This document shows, piece after piece, positions 43,640-53,147 of a stretch of 64,000 nt of DNA. The first letter of the stretch is position 1. The number at the start of each line of letters is the position of its first letter. The DNA is from [Clostridium] scindens. Its GTDB lineage: Bacteria; Bacillota; Clostridia; Lachnospirales; Lachnospiraceae. The translations under genes were made by a program, and so were the position numbers. The stretch covers positions 3,080,001-3,144,000 of the forward strand of contig NZ_CP080442.1 in assembly GCF_019597925.1 (NCBI RefSeq), given 5' to 3'. The notes below the pieces were generated by a model. The model made no database searches, was not told where the DNA came from, and saw nothing but the letters and a program-made list of their open reading frames with translations.

Positions 43640-44923
43640 ATGAAAAGAACACTTAAAAAAGCAGTATCCGCGCTCCTGTGCGTAACCATGGTCTCAGCGC
43701 TTGCCGTCGGTTGCGGCAGCAGCGGCAAGAAGTCCTCCGGCGGGGATGATAAAGAATCCCTGGAAGTATGGATGCCGCCTTTGAGCGAAAACCAGGATGA
43801 TAAAGAAATATGGAATAAGATCTTAGAGCCTTTTGAGAAAGAGCACAATGTCAAGGTAAACGTAGAGATCATACCATGGGGCAATTATGAAGAGAAATAT
43901 CTGACAGGCGTTACTTCCGGCGAAGGCCCGGACGTTGGATATATGTATATGGAAATGCTGGGCGACTTCATCGACATGGGTGCCGTAGAGAGCCTGGACG
44001 ACTATCTGACAGATGAGGAAAAGGATAATTATCTCTATCTGGACAACGGAAAGATCGACGGAAAGCAGTATTGCCTGCCTATGATCGTCGGTAATGCCAT
44101 CGTCATGTGCTATAACAAGGACATCCTGGCAGCAAACGGAATTACGGAAGTTCCTGACAATTGTTCCTGGGACCAGTTCATCGATATCTGCAAGCAGGTC
44201 AAAGTAGGCGCAGATGGCAGCAGCGAGGTATATCCTCTTGTACAGCGCTGGGGCAATCCGTCCATGAGCACGCTGAATGCCTCCTTCTATCCTTATCTGT
44301 GGCAAAGCGGCGGATCTATCTTTAATGAAGAAGGAACCGCGCTCGCTATTGACAGCGAGGCTGGAAAGAAAGCCGTACAGTTCCTTTATGACTTGCGTTT
44401 TACCCATAACATTCTTCCAGACGTGGTTACCAGCCTTACCAATGACGACTGCATCAGCTACTTCTGCGAAGGCAAGACCGCCTTTGTAGAAATGGAAAGT
44501 TCCAGCACGGTACAGTTTGATGAGGCCAACGTTAACTGGGGATTTATCACCAGCCTTACCAATCAGGAAAAAGGTACCTTCGTGGCATCAGATTCCCTGG
44601 TTCTTATGTCAAACGCTAAAAATAAAGATCTGGCATACAGCCTTATCCAGTACATGCTGGACGGCGAATCCATGACAGAATACCACCAGTCCGCACGATT
44701 TGCACCAGTTGCAAAAGATGAGGAATACCATGACAACCCGGCATTTAAATCTGTATATGAAGAGGACGGGGAGCAGCTTCACACCTTGTCTCCAGCCAAA
44801 GGCGCTTCTAAGATCGGAGATACGCTGTATAAGAACCTTCAGCTGATGATCATGGGCGAGATGAAGCCGGAAGAAGTCATCAGCGAATCCGTTTCCTATG
44901 CAGATACCATTCTGAATGAATAA
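43640..44923 (+). CDS. Extracellular sugar-binding lipoprotein of ABC transporter
   Basis: A 427-aa family 1 solute-binding protein. Lys/Arg-rich signal peptide, hydrophobic core and lipobox LAVGC (Cys at about residue 25), a Ser/Gly-rich linker, then the mature domain. The start at 43640 is chosen because AGGTG precedes it and the signal peptide begins MKRTLKKAV. Two permease genes follow at once. The oligosaccharide bound is unknown; the DUF4091 protein at the end of the operon suggests a glycan with amino sugars or similar. Confidence 0.92.
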   Translation: MKRTLKKAVSALLCVTMVSALAVGCGSSGKKSSGGDDKESLEVWMPPLSENQDDKEIWNKILEPFEKEHNVKVNVEIIPWGNYEEKYLTGVTSGEGPDVGYMYMEMLGDFIDMGAVESLDDYLTDEEKDNYLYLDNGKIDGKQYCLPMIVGNAIVMCYNKDILAANGITEVPDNCSWDQFIDICKQVKVGADGSSEVYPLVQRWGNPSMSTLNASFYPYLWQSGGSIFNEEGTALAIDSEAGKKAVQFLYDLRFTHNILPDVVTSLTNDDCISYFCEGKTAFVEMESSSTVQFDEANVNWGFITSLTNQEKGTFVASDSLVLMSNAKNKDLAYSLIQYMLDGESMTEYHQSARFAPVAKDEEYHDNPAFKSVYEEDGEQLHTLSPAKGASKIGDTLYKNLQLMIMGEMKPEEVISESVSYADTILNE

Positions 44924-44942
44924 CAAGCGAAGGAGTATATAG

Positions 44943-45845
44943 ATGAAACGTTCAAAATTGAAATGGAGTTCAGCCAGCGGCTATCTGTTCATACTACCAA
45001 GCCTTCTGCTCCTCATCCTGTTTCATGTGATTCCGATCTTCATGACCGCCGGATATAGTTTTACCCAATATAATGTTTTGCAGGCTCCTGAATTCATCGG
45101 TCTTGAAAATTACAGTAATATACTAAAAGACCCGTATATTACGTCATCGCTCTTTAATACAGCTATTTATACGGTGATCGTCGTACCAATCCAGACTATA
45201 CTTTCCATGTTGATCGCCTATCTGCTGGCCCGGAAGTTCCAGACCCGTTTCGGCGGCTTTGTACGAAGCGCTTTATTCGTACCGGTCATTACCTCTATGG
45301 TTCTGACCGCCGCCGTATGGCGGCTGCTCCTTTCGGGAAATCCGGAAGGGGTAATGAATTCCATCATCGGATTATTCGGAATCGCGCCTATCAACTGGCT
45401 TGGAAGCCGATGGCCTGCCTTGATCGCCGTGTGCCTGATTGCCATCTGGAAGAACGTAGGATATTTTATGGTCATCTTTTACGCCGGCATGATGGATATT
45501 CCCACCTCGCTTTATGAGGCGGCAACCGTAGACGGGGCGGGGGAGATCCGACAGTTCTTCTCTGTCACCCTGCCGCTTCTTAAGCCGATCACTTACCTTG
45601 TGGTAACCTTGGGCACCATATGGTCCTTCCAGGTATTTGATCTTGTCTATACGCTGACAGGAGGAGGGCCTGGACGGGCGACCATGACGCTGGTCCTGAC
45701 AATCTATAATTCTGCGTTTAAGGATTACAAGATGGGATATGCAAGCGCGGTATCGATGCTGCTGCTGGTAATCGCACTATTTATTTCCTTCCTGCAGAAG
45801 GTTGTATTCCGGGAAAAAGACGGGACGAAGAGGAGGAAGAGATAA
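44943..45845 (+). CDS. Sugar ABC transporter permease, MalF/LacF type
   Basis: A 300-aa protein with six membrane helices and the EAA loop YEAATVDGAGEIRQFFSVTLP. It pairs with the next permease, whose ATG overlaps its stop by one base. No ATPase gene lies nearby, so a shared MsmK-like ATPase encoded elsewhere is likely. Confidence 0.93.
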   Translation: MKRSKLKWSSASGYLFILPSLLLLILFHVIPIFMTAGYSFTQYNVLQAPEFIGLENYSNILKDPYITSSLFNTAIYTVIVVPIQTILSMLIAYLLARKFQTRFGGFVRSALFVPVITSMVLTAAVWRLLLSGNPEGVMNSIIGLFGIAPINWLGSRWPALIAVCLIAIWKNVGYFMVIFYAGMMDIPTSLYEAATVDGAGEIRQFFSVTLPLLKPITYLVVTLGTIWSFQVFDLVYTLTGGGPGRATMTLVLTIYNSAFKDYKMGYASAVSMLLLVIALFISFLQKVVFREKDGTKRRKR

Positions 45846-46663
45846 TGCATATTTTTAAAGGAAAGATAAGCAAATGGGTGATCGGCCTTATCCTGCTTAT
45901 GCTGGTGGCAATCAGCCTGTACCCGTTTATATTCATGATATTGACATCATTTACGCAGAAAAGGATCATGTCGGCTTCCTTTGATTTCTCATCCATGGAT
46001 TTGAGGAATTTTAAGAACCTGCTGTCCAACTTCCCTGTTCTGACGTATGTAAAAAACAGCTTAATCGTAGTATTTTGCGCCTGCTTCTTTAATGTAGTCA
46101 CCGCTACAATGGCAGGATACGCATTTGCCAAGAAGAAATTCCCCATGAAAGAGGGTATCTTCTGGCTATATCTGGCAACTTTGATGCTGCCGGGACAGGT
46201 CATCCTGATTCCGGTATTTACAATTATGAAGCAGATGAACCTGCTTAATACATATCCGGCCCTGTTCCTGGTCATCCTGGATGCCTTCGGAGTCTTCCTG
46301 ATGCGCCAGTTTATGGAAGGTATACCGGACGAATTGATTGAATCGGCCAAGATTGACGGCTGCGGAGAACTGCGGATCTTTCTTCAAATAATCGTACCGC
46401 TCTCCAAGCCGGTCATCGTTTCCCTGGTAGTGTTCACCTTCATTACCTCCTGGAATGATTTTATCTGGCCGCTGGTAATGGTCACCAAGGACGAAATGAA
46501 GACATTGACGCTGGGATTATCCATGCTGCAGAATAATTATGTGAGCAACTACGGACTCGTAATGGCCGGGGCCACAGTAGCATTTATATTCCCATTCATC
46601 TTATATTGCATTTTACAGAGAAAATTTGTTGAGGGCATTGCCCTTAGCGGAATAAAAGGTTAA
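45845..46663 (+). CDS. Sugar ABC transporter permease, MalG/LacG type
   Basis: A 272-aa protein with six membrane helices and the EAA loop ELIESAKIDGCGELRIFLQI. C-terminal VEGIALSGIKG is typical of this group. It forms the heterodimeric channel with the preceding permease. Confidence 0.93.
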   Translation: MHIFKGKISKWVIGLILLMLVAISLYPFIFMILTSFTQKRIMSASFDFSSMDLRNFKNLLSNFPVLTYVKNSLIVVFCACFFNVVTATMAGYAFAKKKFPMKEGIFWLYLATLMLPGQVILIPVFTIMKQMNLLNTYPALFLVILDAFGVFLMRQFMEGIPDELIESAKIDGCGELRIFLQIIVPLSKPVIVSLVVFTFITSWNDFIWPLVMVTKDEMKTLTLGLSMLQNNYVSNYGLVMAGATVAFIFPFILYCILQRKFVEGIALSGIKG

Positions 46664-46680
46664 CAGGAGGAACATAGATT

Positions 46681-48378
46681 ATGGATTATGACGTAAGAAT
46701 TATCAGCACCCTGGAAAAGGTCCTTCCCAAAAGCGGGATGCTGGATTCAAGACCAATCCGAAAGCTTACAGGCTTCCGGAAGCAAAGAGTATCTTTCCAG
46801 ATTGCCTATTGCTATCATGGGGATTATTATTTGAACCAGACGAAGGCACAGGCCTTCCGCAATCCTTACGCTACCGTGCGTGTAGAAGGGGATTTCAAAG
46901 AGAAAGTCAATATCAGAAAGGTAGAAAACGTACCGGTCCTGTTCCCGCATGAGAAACAGGTGAAAAAATATGATTCCGAATATCTGGGGGATGAGCCGGG
47001 ACTCTATCCGGACATCCTGGCTCCCTTTGAAGGCGGCGTCCAGATGATTCTCGAGCAATGGCGCGCGCTGTGGGTGGACTGCGAGATTCCGGAAGATGCC
47101 GAAGGCGGCGATCATGACATAACCATCGTATTTGCCGGAACCGACGGCACCGAATATGTCCGCACGAGATTGACGCTCCACGTGGTTCCTGCCGTGCTGC
47201 CCAAACAAAAGGTTCTCCATACAGAATGGTTCTATCCGGACTGCCTGGCTGACTATTATGGCTGCGACGTATTTTCAGAGGAGCATTGGAAGATTATCGG
47301 AAACTTTATGCGAACCGCTGCGTCGCGGGGAGTCAATATGATCTTTACGCCGCTCTTTACGCCGGCTCTGGACACTTTAATCGGAGGTGAGCGCACCACC
47401 GTGCAGCTCGTCAAAGTATATAAGAGAAGCGATGGATATTCCTTTGACTATTCTCTCTTCCACCGCTGGATTGAATTATGCAAAGAGGTCGGTTTTGAAT
47501 ACTTTGAGATGTCCCATCTATTCGCCCAGTGGGGAGCAAAATTCCCTCCAAAGGTTGTGGCAGAGGTAGATGGCAGCACAGAAAAAATATTCGGATGGAA
47601 CACTCCGGTAAGTGACGGAGGCTATGAAGAATTCTTAAAAGCATTCCTTCCTACGCTTATGGAAGAACTGAAAAAAGAAGGCATCCTTGAATACACTTAC
47701 TTCCACATATCCGATGAGCCTACCATAGACAACGCGGATACCTATCAGAAAGCGCTTCACATGGTGCGCCCATATATCGGCGACGTGCCGGTAATCGACG
47801 CATTAAGCCATGTGCAGCTGTACGAAGAAGGAATTGTGAAGAAGCCGGTTCCTTCCAGCGAATATATCCATGACTTCCTGGATCAGGGACTTGAAAACGC
47901 CTGGGTATACTATTGCTGCGGACAGGGCTACCGGGTAAGCAATCGATTCATTGCTATGCCTGCATGGAGAACCAGGATTCTGGGCGTGCAGTTATATAAA
48001 TATAACATGGAAGGCTTCTTACATTGGGGCTTCAACTTCTATAACAGCCAGTACTCCCTGCACAGGATCGATCCGTTCCGCGTGAATGATTCCGAAGACG
48101 CATTCCCGGCCGGCGACCCATTCATCGTGTATCCGGGCAAGGATGGCGAACCTATAGAATCCATGCGGCTTCCCGTAATGGCAGATGCAATGCTGGATAC
48201 CCAGCTGCTGGAATATCTGGAATCCCTCACCAGCCGGGAACATGTGCTGGAACTGCTGGAAGGGGCAGACAATGTGGATATCCGCTTTGACCAGTATCCC
48301 CTCGGACCGGATTATCTTCTGGATCTCTGGGAAAAGGCAGCGCTGGAAATCGAAAAATGCCTTGTCAGTTTAAAATAA
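46681..48378 (+). CDS. DUF4091 / glycoside-hydrolase-123-like protein
   Basis: A 565-aa cytoplasmic protein. The N-terminal ~170 residues form a beta-rich domain. From ~175 a TIM-barrel-like domain carries TEWFYPDCLADYYG, YFHISDEPTID (a likely acidic catalytic pair) and GFLHWGFNFYNSQYSL, which I associate with DUF4091 and the GH123-type fold. There is no signal peptide, so it should act on sugar brought in by the ABC transporter. GH123 enzymes are beta-N-acetylgalactosaminidases, but specificity here is not certain. Last gene of the operon; AGGAGG precedes the ATG. Confidence 0.8.
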   Translation: MDYDVRIISTLEKVLPKSGMLDSRPIRKLTGFRKQRVSFQIAYCYHGDYYLNQTKAQAFRNPYATVRVEGDFKEKVNIRKVENVPVLFPHEKQVKKYDSEYLGDEPGLYPDILAPFEGGVQMILEQWRALWVDCEIPEDAEGGDHDITIVFAGTDGTEYVRTRLTLHVVPAVLPKQKVLHTEWFYPDCLADYYGCDVFSEEHWKIIGNFMRTAASRGVNMIFTPLFTPALDTLIGGERTTVQLVKVYKRSDGYSFDYSLFHRWIELCKEVGFEYFEMSHLFAQWGAKFPPKVVAEVDGSTEKIFGWNTPVSDGGYEEFLKAFLPTLMEELKKEGILEYTYFHISDEPTIDNADTYQKALHMVRPYIGDVPVIDALSHVQLYEEGIVKKPVPSSEYIHDFLDQGLENAWVYYCCGQGYRVSNRFIAMPAWRTRILGVQLYKYNMEGFLHWGFNFYNSQYSLHRIDPFRVNDSEDAFPAGDPFIVYPGKDGEPIESMRLPVMADAMLDTQLLEYLESLTSREHVLELLEGADNVDIRFDQYPLGPDYLLDLWEKAALEIEKCLVSLK

Positions 48379-48413
48379 CAGCCTATCAAATCATACATTA
48401 AATCATACATATT

Positions 48414-48447
48414 AAAACTCCGGCCATTTAGTTTTGGCCGGAGTTTT
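48414..48447 (+). terminator. Terminator after the DUF4091 gene
   Basis: A perfect 12-bp stem AAAACTCCGGCC with GGCCGGAGTTTT, 10-base loop, T run included. It may work in both directions. Confidence 0.9.
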
Positions 48448-48453
48448 AATATT

Positions 48454-48822
48454 CTACTTATTCTCGTCTAATGCTTCGATTAGCCTTTTCTTTAGTTCTT
48501 CGATTTGTGCGTCTTTTTAATTACTTTATTCTTCTCCTCAAGTTCCTTTTCCTGCTCTTCAATCATATACTTCACCGTGTTCCTGTCAATCTCCAGCAAT
48601 TCCTTCGAGAACATATTCATCACTCCTTCAATATTCGAACAAATCTGATAAATCTCCTCATACATAGCCCTAAACTGCGGATACTCCTCTATCAGTTCCA
48701 TGATCCGCTCCGGCTCATCAAAACTTAAGAAAGCCAGACATGCATCCAGTTCATCTTTGATATCTTCATTTTGCTTGTTTCCTTTATATTTCTCGTCATA
48801 AGCACTGCTCCTTCCATTCTAC
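48454..48822 (-). pseudogene. Remnant of an Rpn/PD-(D/E)XK transposase-family protein, frameshifted
   Basis: The minus strand encodes the C-terminal part of a recombination-promoting nuclease/putative transposase family protein: DELDACLAFLSFDEPERIME, then EEYPQFRAMYEEIYQICSNI, then the coiled-coil tail EEQEKELEEKNKVIKK. After that the frame is lost. Restoring one A in the AAAAA run near 48522 gives the usual ending DAQIEELKKRLIEALDENK and a stop at 48454. The N-terminal nuclease domain is missing, so this is a dead fragment. Confidence 0.75.
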
Positions 48823-48847
48823 CATCCGCCTAGCAGGGAGCATACCA

Positions 48848-49504
48848 TTAACGTGCCTCCATATAAGGTTCCAGCACCTTGCGTATAAAGAACGAGTTTG
48901 CATATGTAAGAACCGATACTCCTATCACGCTCCAGATAGCAGCCCCTGCCAAAATCGACGTCTGATTGAGGAAAGTAAGGATCAGGCACATCCCCGTCAA
49001 AAGCAGGACGGGTAATGCATAAGGCAGTCTGGAGACTGGAATCAGTATCGCGTTCTTTATCATATTGCCCGTACTGTTCCTGAATACGGCAATTAATGGA
49101 AAGACGAAGAGCACTTCTACAAAGCAGAAGAAGCCGGTTATGCAGAATATAACGATGGCCGCTGACGCCACGATTCCTGACGTCCTGCTTACTATAGCCA
49201 TATCTGCTCCGATCAGGAACCCCAGGAGTGCCAATATCATCCATACTATCGTACCCTGTCTGAAGTTCTCACGAAATGCCTTGAAGTAATCCTTTATAAT
49301 ATATCCTTCCTGATTCTTCGTAATCTTAAGCATAACCGAATACAGAGCCGCCGTTGATGCGCCCATCGTTACAATCGGTATGGAACAGACTACCCATAAG
49401 ATATTCAATAGAATAAAATCAAAGATTCGCGTAAGCACTCGTATGATCATATTGTCCATTGGCATTTTTCTCCCAGCATATCCTGTCTCATTAGCATCTG
49501 TCAT
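48848..49504 (-). CDS. DUF624 (YesL-like) membrane protein
   Basis: A 218-aa protein with five to six helices. It starts RVLTRIFDFILLNILWVVCS after a short polar N-terminus, the family signature with the Gly-Ala-Ser motif MGASTAALYSVML. YesL-type proteins are encoded with carbohydrate ABC transporters in Firmicutes; their role is unknown. It is the last gene of the frl-type operon, 10 bp after the deglycase. Confidence 0.85.
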   Translation of the reverse strand: MTDANETGYAGRKMPMDNMIIRVLTRIFDFILLNILWVVCSIPIVTMGASTAALYSVMLKITKNQEGYIIKDYFKAFRENFRQGTIVWMILALLGFLIGADMAIVSRTSGIVASAAIVIFCITGFFCFVEVLFVFPLIAVFRNSTGNMIKNAILIPVSRLPYALPVLLLTGMCLILTFLNQTSILAGAAIWSVIGVSVLTYANSFFIRKVLEPYMEAR

Positions 49505-49514
49505 TCAATCGGAA

Positions 49515-50495
49515 CTAGTATTCTACCTTCCACATGTAGCGCCGTGTCATGTAGTCAATCTTCGTAGCATCCGAAAGTTCCTTCATATATGTATTGTTCA
49601 GTATCGGCGAGAACAGCATATGGTTAAAGTATTCTGATACGGAATCCTTGAATCTGTTAATTCCAAGTTCCTTGGCGTCCAGAATATATACCTTGTCTCC
49701 GCCATACTCCTTCAAGAACTTTACAGCCCTTTCGTCTGCCTTCCTTGTCCTTCCTTCTGATACCAGGAGGAAGAAGGATTCATTCTTGTCCAGAACCTCG
49801 AACGGACCGTGGAAGAATTCGCAGCAATTGATGGTAGGCGACTGGATCTGAAGCATTTCCATAATATTGCAGATGGAAAAGATATATCCCGCCGCATACG
49901 CCGGGCCGCTTGCCATGACAGAGATTACATGCTCGTCTTTATTCTGCATTGCCCACTTCTTAGCCAGAGGCATGCAGTATTCCTTTGCGTCATTATATAC
50001 CTTGTCAAGTATATCATATGCGGCCATGGCATCCGCATAGTGTTCATAGCCTTCCGCCACATCTACGATATCCATGGCTATCCGCATTCCCAGCGCAGCA
50101 TTCGTCTTGCTCTGGTCGGATTCGTCAAACATGATGCTGTCATATTTAATATTATATTCACAGGTTTCCGTAAGAAGGGACTCCTGCACATACAGGCCAA
50201 TGGTAACTGCCCCCAGATCCTTTGCAACCTGTGCTGCCACGCAGGTCTCCGGCGTCCCTCGCATGGAAGTTATGACTGCAATGGTATTCTCCCCTACGAA
50301 TTTGGGCGGAGCGTATACGAATTCGTTGCTTGTAAACATCTGGGAGCGTATGGACTTGGCTTCTCTGTCCATAAAATACTGCGCCGGATAGTTTCCTCCG
50401 TTGGAGCCGCCTGCCGCCACCCATACAACATTCTGAATTCCGCCTTTTCCTTCCTTCTCTTTTGCAATCTTCTCAATAATATTTCTGATTTCCAT
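49515..50495 (-). CDS. frlB: SIS-domain Amadori-product deglycase (FrlB/GfrF-like)
   Basis: A 326-aa protein with two SIS domains: VAAGGSNGGNYPAQYFMDRE and SNEFVYAPPKF in the first, SVMASGPAYAAGYIF and NCCEFFHGPFEV in the second. The Glu and His of EFFHGPFE correspond to the catalytic region of fructoselysine-6-phosphate deglycases. It would cleave a phosphorylated fructosamine into glucose 6-phosphate and the free amine. Neighbours (FrlC-like epimerase, FrlD-like kinase, ABC transporter) support this. A very similar paralogue lies at 56430. Confidence 0.82.
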   Translation of the reverse strand: MEIRNIIEKIAKEKEGKGGIQNVVWVAAGGSNGGNYPAQYFMDREAKSIRSQMFTSNEFVYAPPKFVGENTIAVITSMRGTPETCVAAQVAKDLGAVTIGLYVQESLLTETCEYNIKYDSIMFDESDQSKTNAALGMRIAMDIVDVAEGYEHYADAMAAYDILDKVYNDAKEYCMPLAKKWAMQNKDEHVISVMASGPAYAAGYIFSICNIMEMLQIQSPTINCCEFFHGPFEVLDKNESFFLLVSEGRTRKADERAVKFLKEYGGDKVYILDAKELGINRFKDSVSEYFNHMLFSPILNNTYMKELSDATKIDYMTRRYMWKVEY

Positions 50496-50498
50496 AAT

Positions 50499-51341
50499 CT
50501 ATATCTCCTTGCCTAATATAATTTCTTTTAACCTTAGAAACGATGTCTCCATCGCATAGTGAGGATCCCGCATGTATTTGTCATTCAGGATCTCCAGGCT
50601 CAATGGCCCCTGGTAATGAACGGCATCCAGTTTTCCCAGCATGCCCGCGATATCAAGATGTCCCTCCCCCAGGATGAGGTGCCCATTCGGAACACCGTCC
50701 GCCACATGTACATGGCGCAGGTTTCCTTCCAAATCCTTGATTGCCTGTTCCATGGTTTCCCCAGAATATCCCAGGGTTGCCGTATCGATCATTCCCTTTA
50801 CCGCAGATGAGCCCACTTCCCGGATCATACGTACCACATCTTTGGAATTATGGGTGGTGGTATACTCTCTTGGGGAGGTTTCTAATACCAGCTTCACGCC
50901 ATAGGCCTCCGCCATATCTCCCAGGATTCCCAGGGATTCCACGGATCTTTTCCATGCCGCTGATTCCTCTTCATCCAGGGTACCATATCCGGCCAGCGTT
51001 ACTACGTATTCGGTTCCCATCTCTGCCCCGAACTGGATAGATTTTTTGAATACATCCATGCTTCTTTTTCTCGCAGCCGGATCAAGAGCGGCTATATTGA
51101 CCGGATACAGGCATTGTTCCGGCGTAAAGCAGACTATATTCAGTTTATGCTCTATCAGTTTCCTGGTAATCCTCTTCACATCCCAGTAATCCACGTCATC
51201 CAGATGGAAATGTGGATAGCAGGCATAGAACTCGATGGGCCCTGCCTCCAGCCTTTGTAGCGAGTCCAGAGCATAGTCCAGCGAGTACCTGCCATAGGGA
51301 TAATTGGAAGTCAATATCTGCGTTTCTTTCAAATTCTTCAC
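50499..51341 (-). CDS. frlC: TIM-barrel sugar isomerase/epimerase (FrlC-like)
   Basis: A 280-aa xylose-isomerase-like TIM barrel. The likely metal/active-site acids lie in KLVLETSPREY, MIDTATLG, RHVHVADG and PLSLEILND. Length and motif order match FrlC fructoselysine 3-epimerase, and genes for the kinase and deglycase of that pathway share the operon. It ends 4 bp before the deglycase start. The substrate could be psicoselysine or a related Amadori compound. Confidence 0.8.
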   Translation of the reverse strand: MKNLKETQILTSNYPYGRYSLDYALDSLQRLEAGPIEFYACYPHFHLDDVDYWDVKRITRKLIEHKLNIVCFTPEQCLYPVNIAALDPAARKRSMDVFKKSIQFGAEMGTEYVVTLAGYGTLDEEESAAWKRSVESLGILGDMAEAYGVKLVLETSPREYTTTHNSKDVVRMIREVGSSAVKGMIDTATLGYSGETMEQAIKDLEGNLRHVHVADGVPNGHLILGEGHLDIAGMLGKLDAVHYQGPLSLEILNDKYMRDPHYAMETSFLRLKEIILGKEI

Positions 51342-51350
51342 TGCATCTAC

Positions 51351-52172
51351 CTATCCTTTCACGCTTCCTGCTGTAAGCCCCCGCACGAACTGCTTCTGCA
51401 AAAGCAGGAACGCAATCACCAGCGGAAGCGAGGCAATTACCATGCTCGCGACAACCAGCGTCCAGTTGGTCGTAGTCATTCCCTGGAAATTCATCAGGCC
51501 CACGGGCACCGTCTTCTTATCCGTGCTTTGCAGCATGATGTTAGCAAACATCAGCTCATTCCACACGGCCCGGAAACTTACGATCGCACAGGATGCAATG
51601 ATGGGCTTGCTAAGCGGCACAATGATCTTACGGAATATCTGCCAGGTACTGGCCCCATCGATATATGCCGACTCGTCCAGGCTATAGCTGATGCTTTTAT
51701 AGAATGTCATGATCAGAAATGTCGCAAATGGGATTCGAAAAGCCGCGTTAATCAGTATCAGGCTTGTCCTGGTATCATAAAGCCCTGCTATCCTGACCAT
51801 CTTAAAAAGGGAGATGACCGAAGACTGGGGCGCCAGCATCAGGCCGCCAAGAATCAGATAGATCCACAACTTCTTCGACTTGAACTGAAGGCGTGCCAGC
51901 GGATAAGCCGCCAGACAGCTGACAAATGTGGACAATGCCGTGGCCGCCACCGTAATGATCACGCTGTTGGACAGATAGACGCCAATTCCCATGCTCCATG
52001 CATCCGTATAATTTTCCCAGTGCCACTGCTTGGGCAGCGCAAACGGCGACAGGAACAATTCCTGATTCGTCTTGAATCCTGTGATAATCATCCATACAAG
52101 AGGAAGGATAATTATGATCGCAAATGCTATGAACAGGATATATGCAATCACTCGCAAAACTGTTTTTCTCAT
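51351..52172 (-). CDS. ABC transporter permease, MalG type (frl-type operon)
   Basis: A 273-aa permease with six helices and the EAA loop DESAYIDGASTWQIFRKIIVP. The start MRKTVLRVIAYIL at 52172 follows AGGAGGG; a Met eight codons upstream would overlap the preceding gene and lacks a ribosome site. It partners the permease at 52183. Confidence 0.9.
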   Translation of the reverse strand: MRKTVLRVIAYILFIAFAIIIILPLVWMIITGFKTNQELFLSPFALPKQWHWENYTDAWSMGIGVYLSNSVIITVAATALSTFVSCLAAYPLARLQFKSKKLWIYLILGGLMLAPQSSVISLFKMVRIAGLYDTRTSLILINAAFRIPFATFLIMTFYKSISYSLDESAYIDGASTWQIFRKIIVPLSKPIIASCAIVSFRAVWNELMFANIMLQSTDKKTVPVGLMNFQGMTTTNWTLVVASMVIASLPLVIAFLLLQKQFVRGLTAGSVKG

Positions 52173-52182
52173 ACTTGCCCTC

Positions 52183-53064
52183 CTACTGCTGGTCATCCAG
52201 GCGATAGCCCTTCATCTGCGCCAGCCCGATGATAAATGTTACAATAAATATAAAGAAAGCCAGGGCAGATGCATAACCCATCTGGTCATTCTTAAATCCT
52301 ACTTTGTACAAATATGTAGCCAAAGTCTCTGTCGCATTTCCCGGCCCGCCCTTCGTAGTTACAAATACTTCGTCATACTCCCTGATAGAGCCCGTCACCG
52401 TAATAATCGTATTAATCAGTATCGTGTCCTTGATCTCCGGCAGCGTGATAAAGAAAAATTTCTTGATTGCATTCGCACCGTCAATATCCGCCGCTTCGTA
52501 CAGATCCTCCGGTATGTTCTGTATCGCCACTATGAAGAGAATCACCGTATATCCAATGTATTGCCACTGCGACATGGCTGCGATCGCGTAAGTCGCGCTG
52601 CCTGCATTTCCCAGCAGATCAATATTGGACGTATCGATTCCAGCCAGTTCCAGGAGCGGGTTGATCAATCCTATAGATGGGCTGTAAATCATCTTGAATG
52701 TAATTCCCACAACCGTCACCATCAAAAGCGATGGGATGAAGTATACAGACCGAAAAAAGTTCTGCGCCTTTCTCATAAACTTTGCTTCTAAAACGCTGGC
52801 GATGACCAATGAGATCCCGATCTGGCATATCACCGACATTACGGTAAAGATCAGGTTGTTCTTCAAAGCCACATAAAATACCTTATCTTCAAACATTTTA
52901 AGATAATTAGCGATTCCGACAAATTCATGCTTGGAACTCATAGCCCCCCAGTTGAAGAAACTTTCGAACAGATTGATAAATATTGGAAAGTACAATATTA
53001 CGATTACCATGAGGAGTGCCGGCAATAGATATAGCCCTATCGTCTTTTGATTTTTCTTTCTCAC
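52183..53064 (-). CDS. ABC transporter permease, MalF type (frl-type operon)
   Basis: A 293-aa permease with six helices and EAA loop YEAADIDGANAIKKFFFITLP. It follows the binding lipoprotein gene. The Amadori compound imported by this transporter would be phosphorylated inside by the PfkB kinase at 54476. No ATPase is encoded here. Confidence 0.9.
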   Translation of the reverse strand: MRKKNQKTIGLYLLPALLMVIVILYFPIFINLFESFFNWGAMSSKHEFVGIANYLKMFEDKVFYVALKNNLIFTVMSVICQIGISLVIASVLEAKFMRKAQNFFRSVYFIPSLLMVTVVGITFKMIYSPSIGLINPLLELAGIDTSNIDLLGNAGSATYAIAAMSQWQYIGYTVILFIVAIQNIPEDLYEAADIDGANAIKKFFFITLPEIKDTILINTIITVTGSIREYDEVFVTTKGGPGNATETLATYLYKVGFKNDQMGYASALAFFIFIVTFIIGLAQMKGYRLDDQQ

Positions 53065-53147
53065 GATATCTGCCTCCTTTGTTTTTATGCAGGCATCAGG
53101 CTAAGGCCGGCTTTATCCTGCCTTGCCTGGTACCCGCTTGCCTGATC

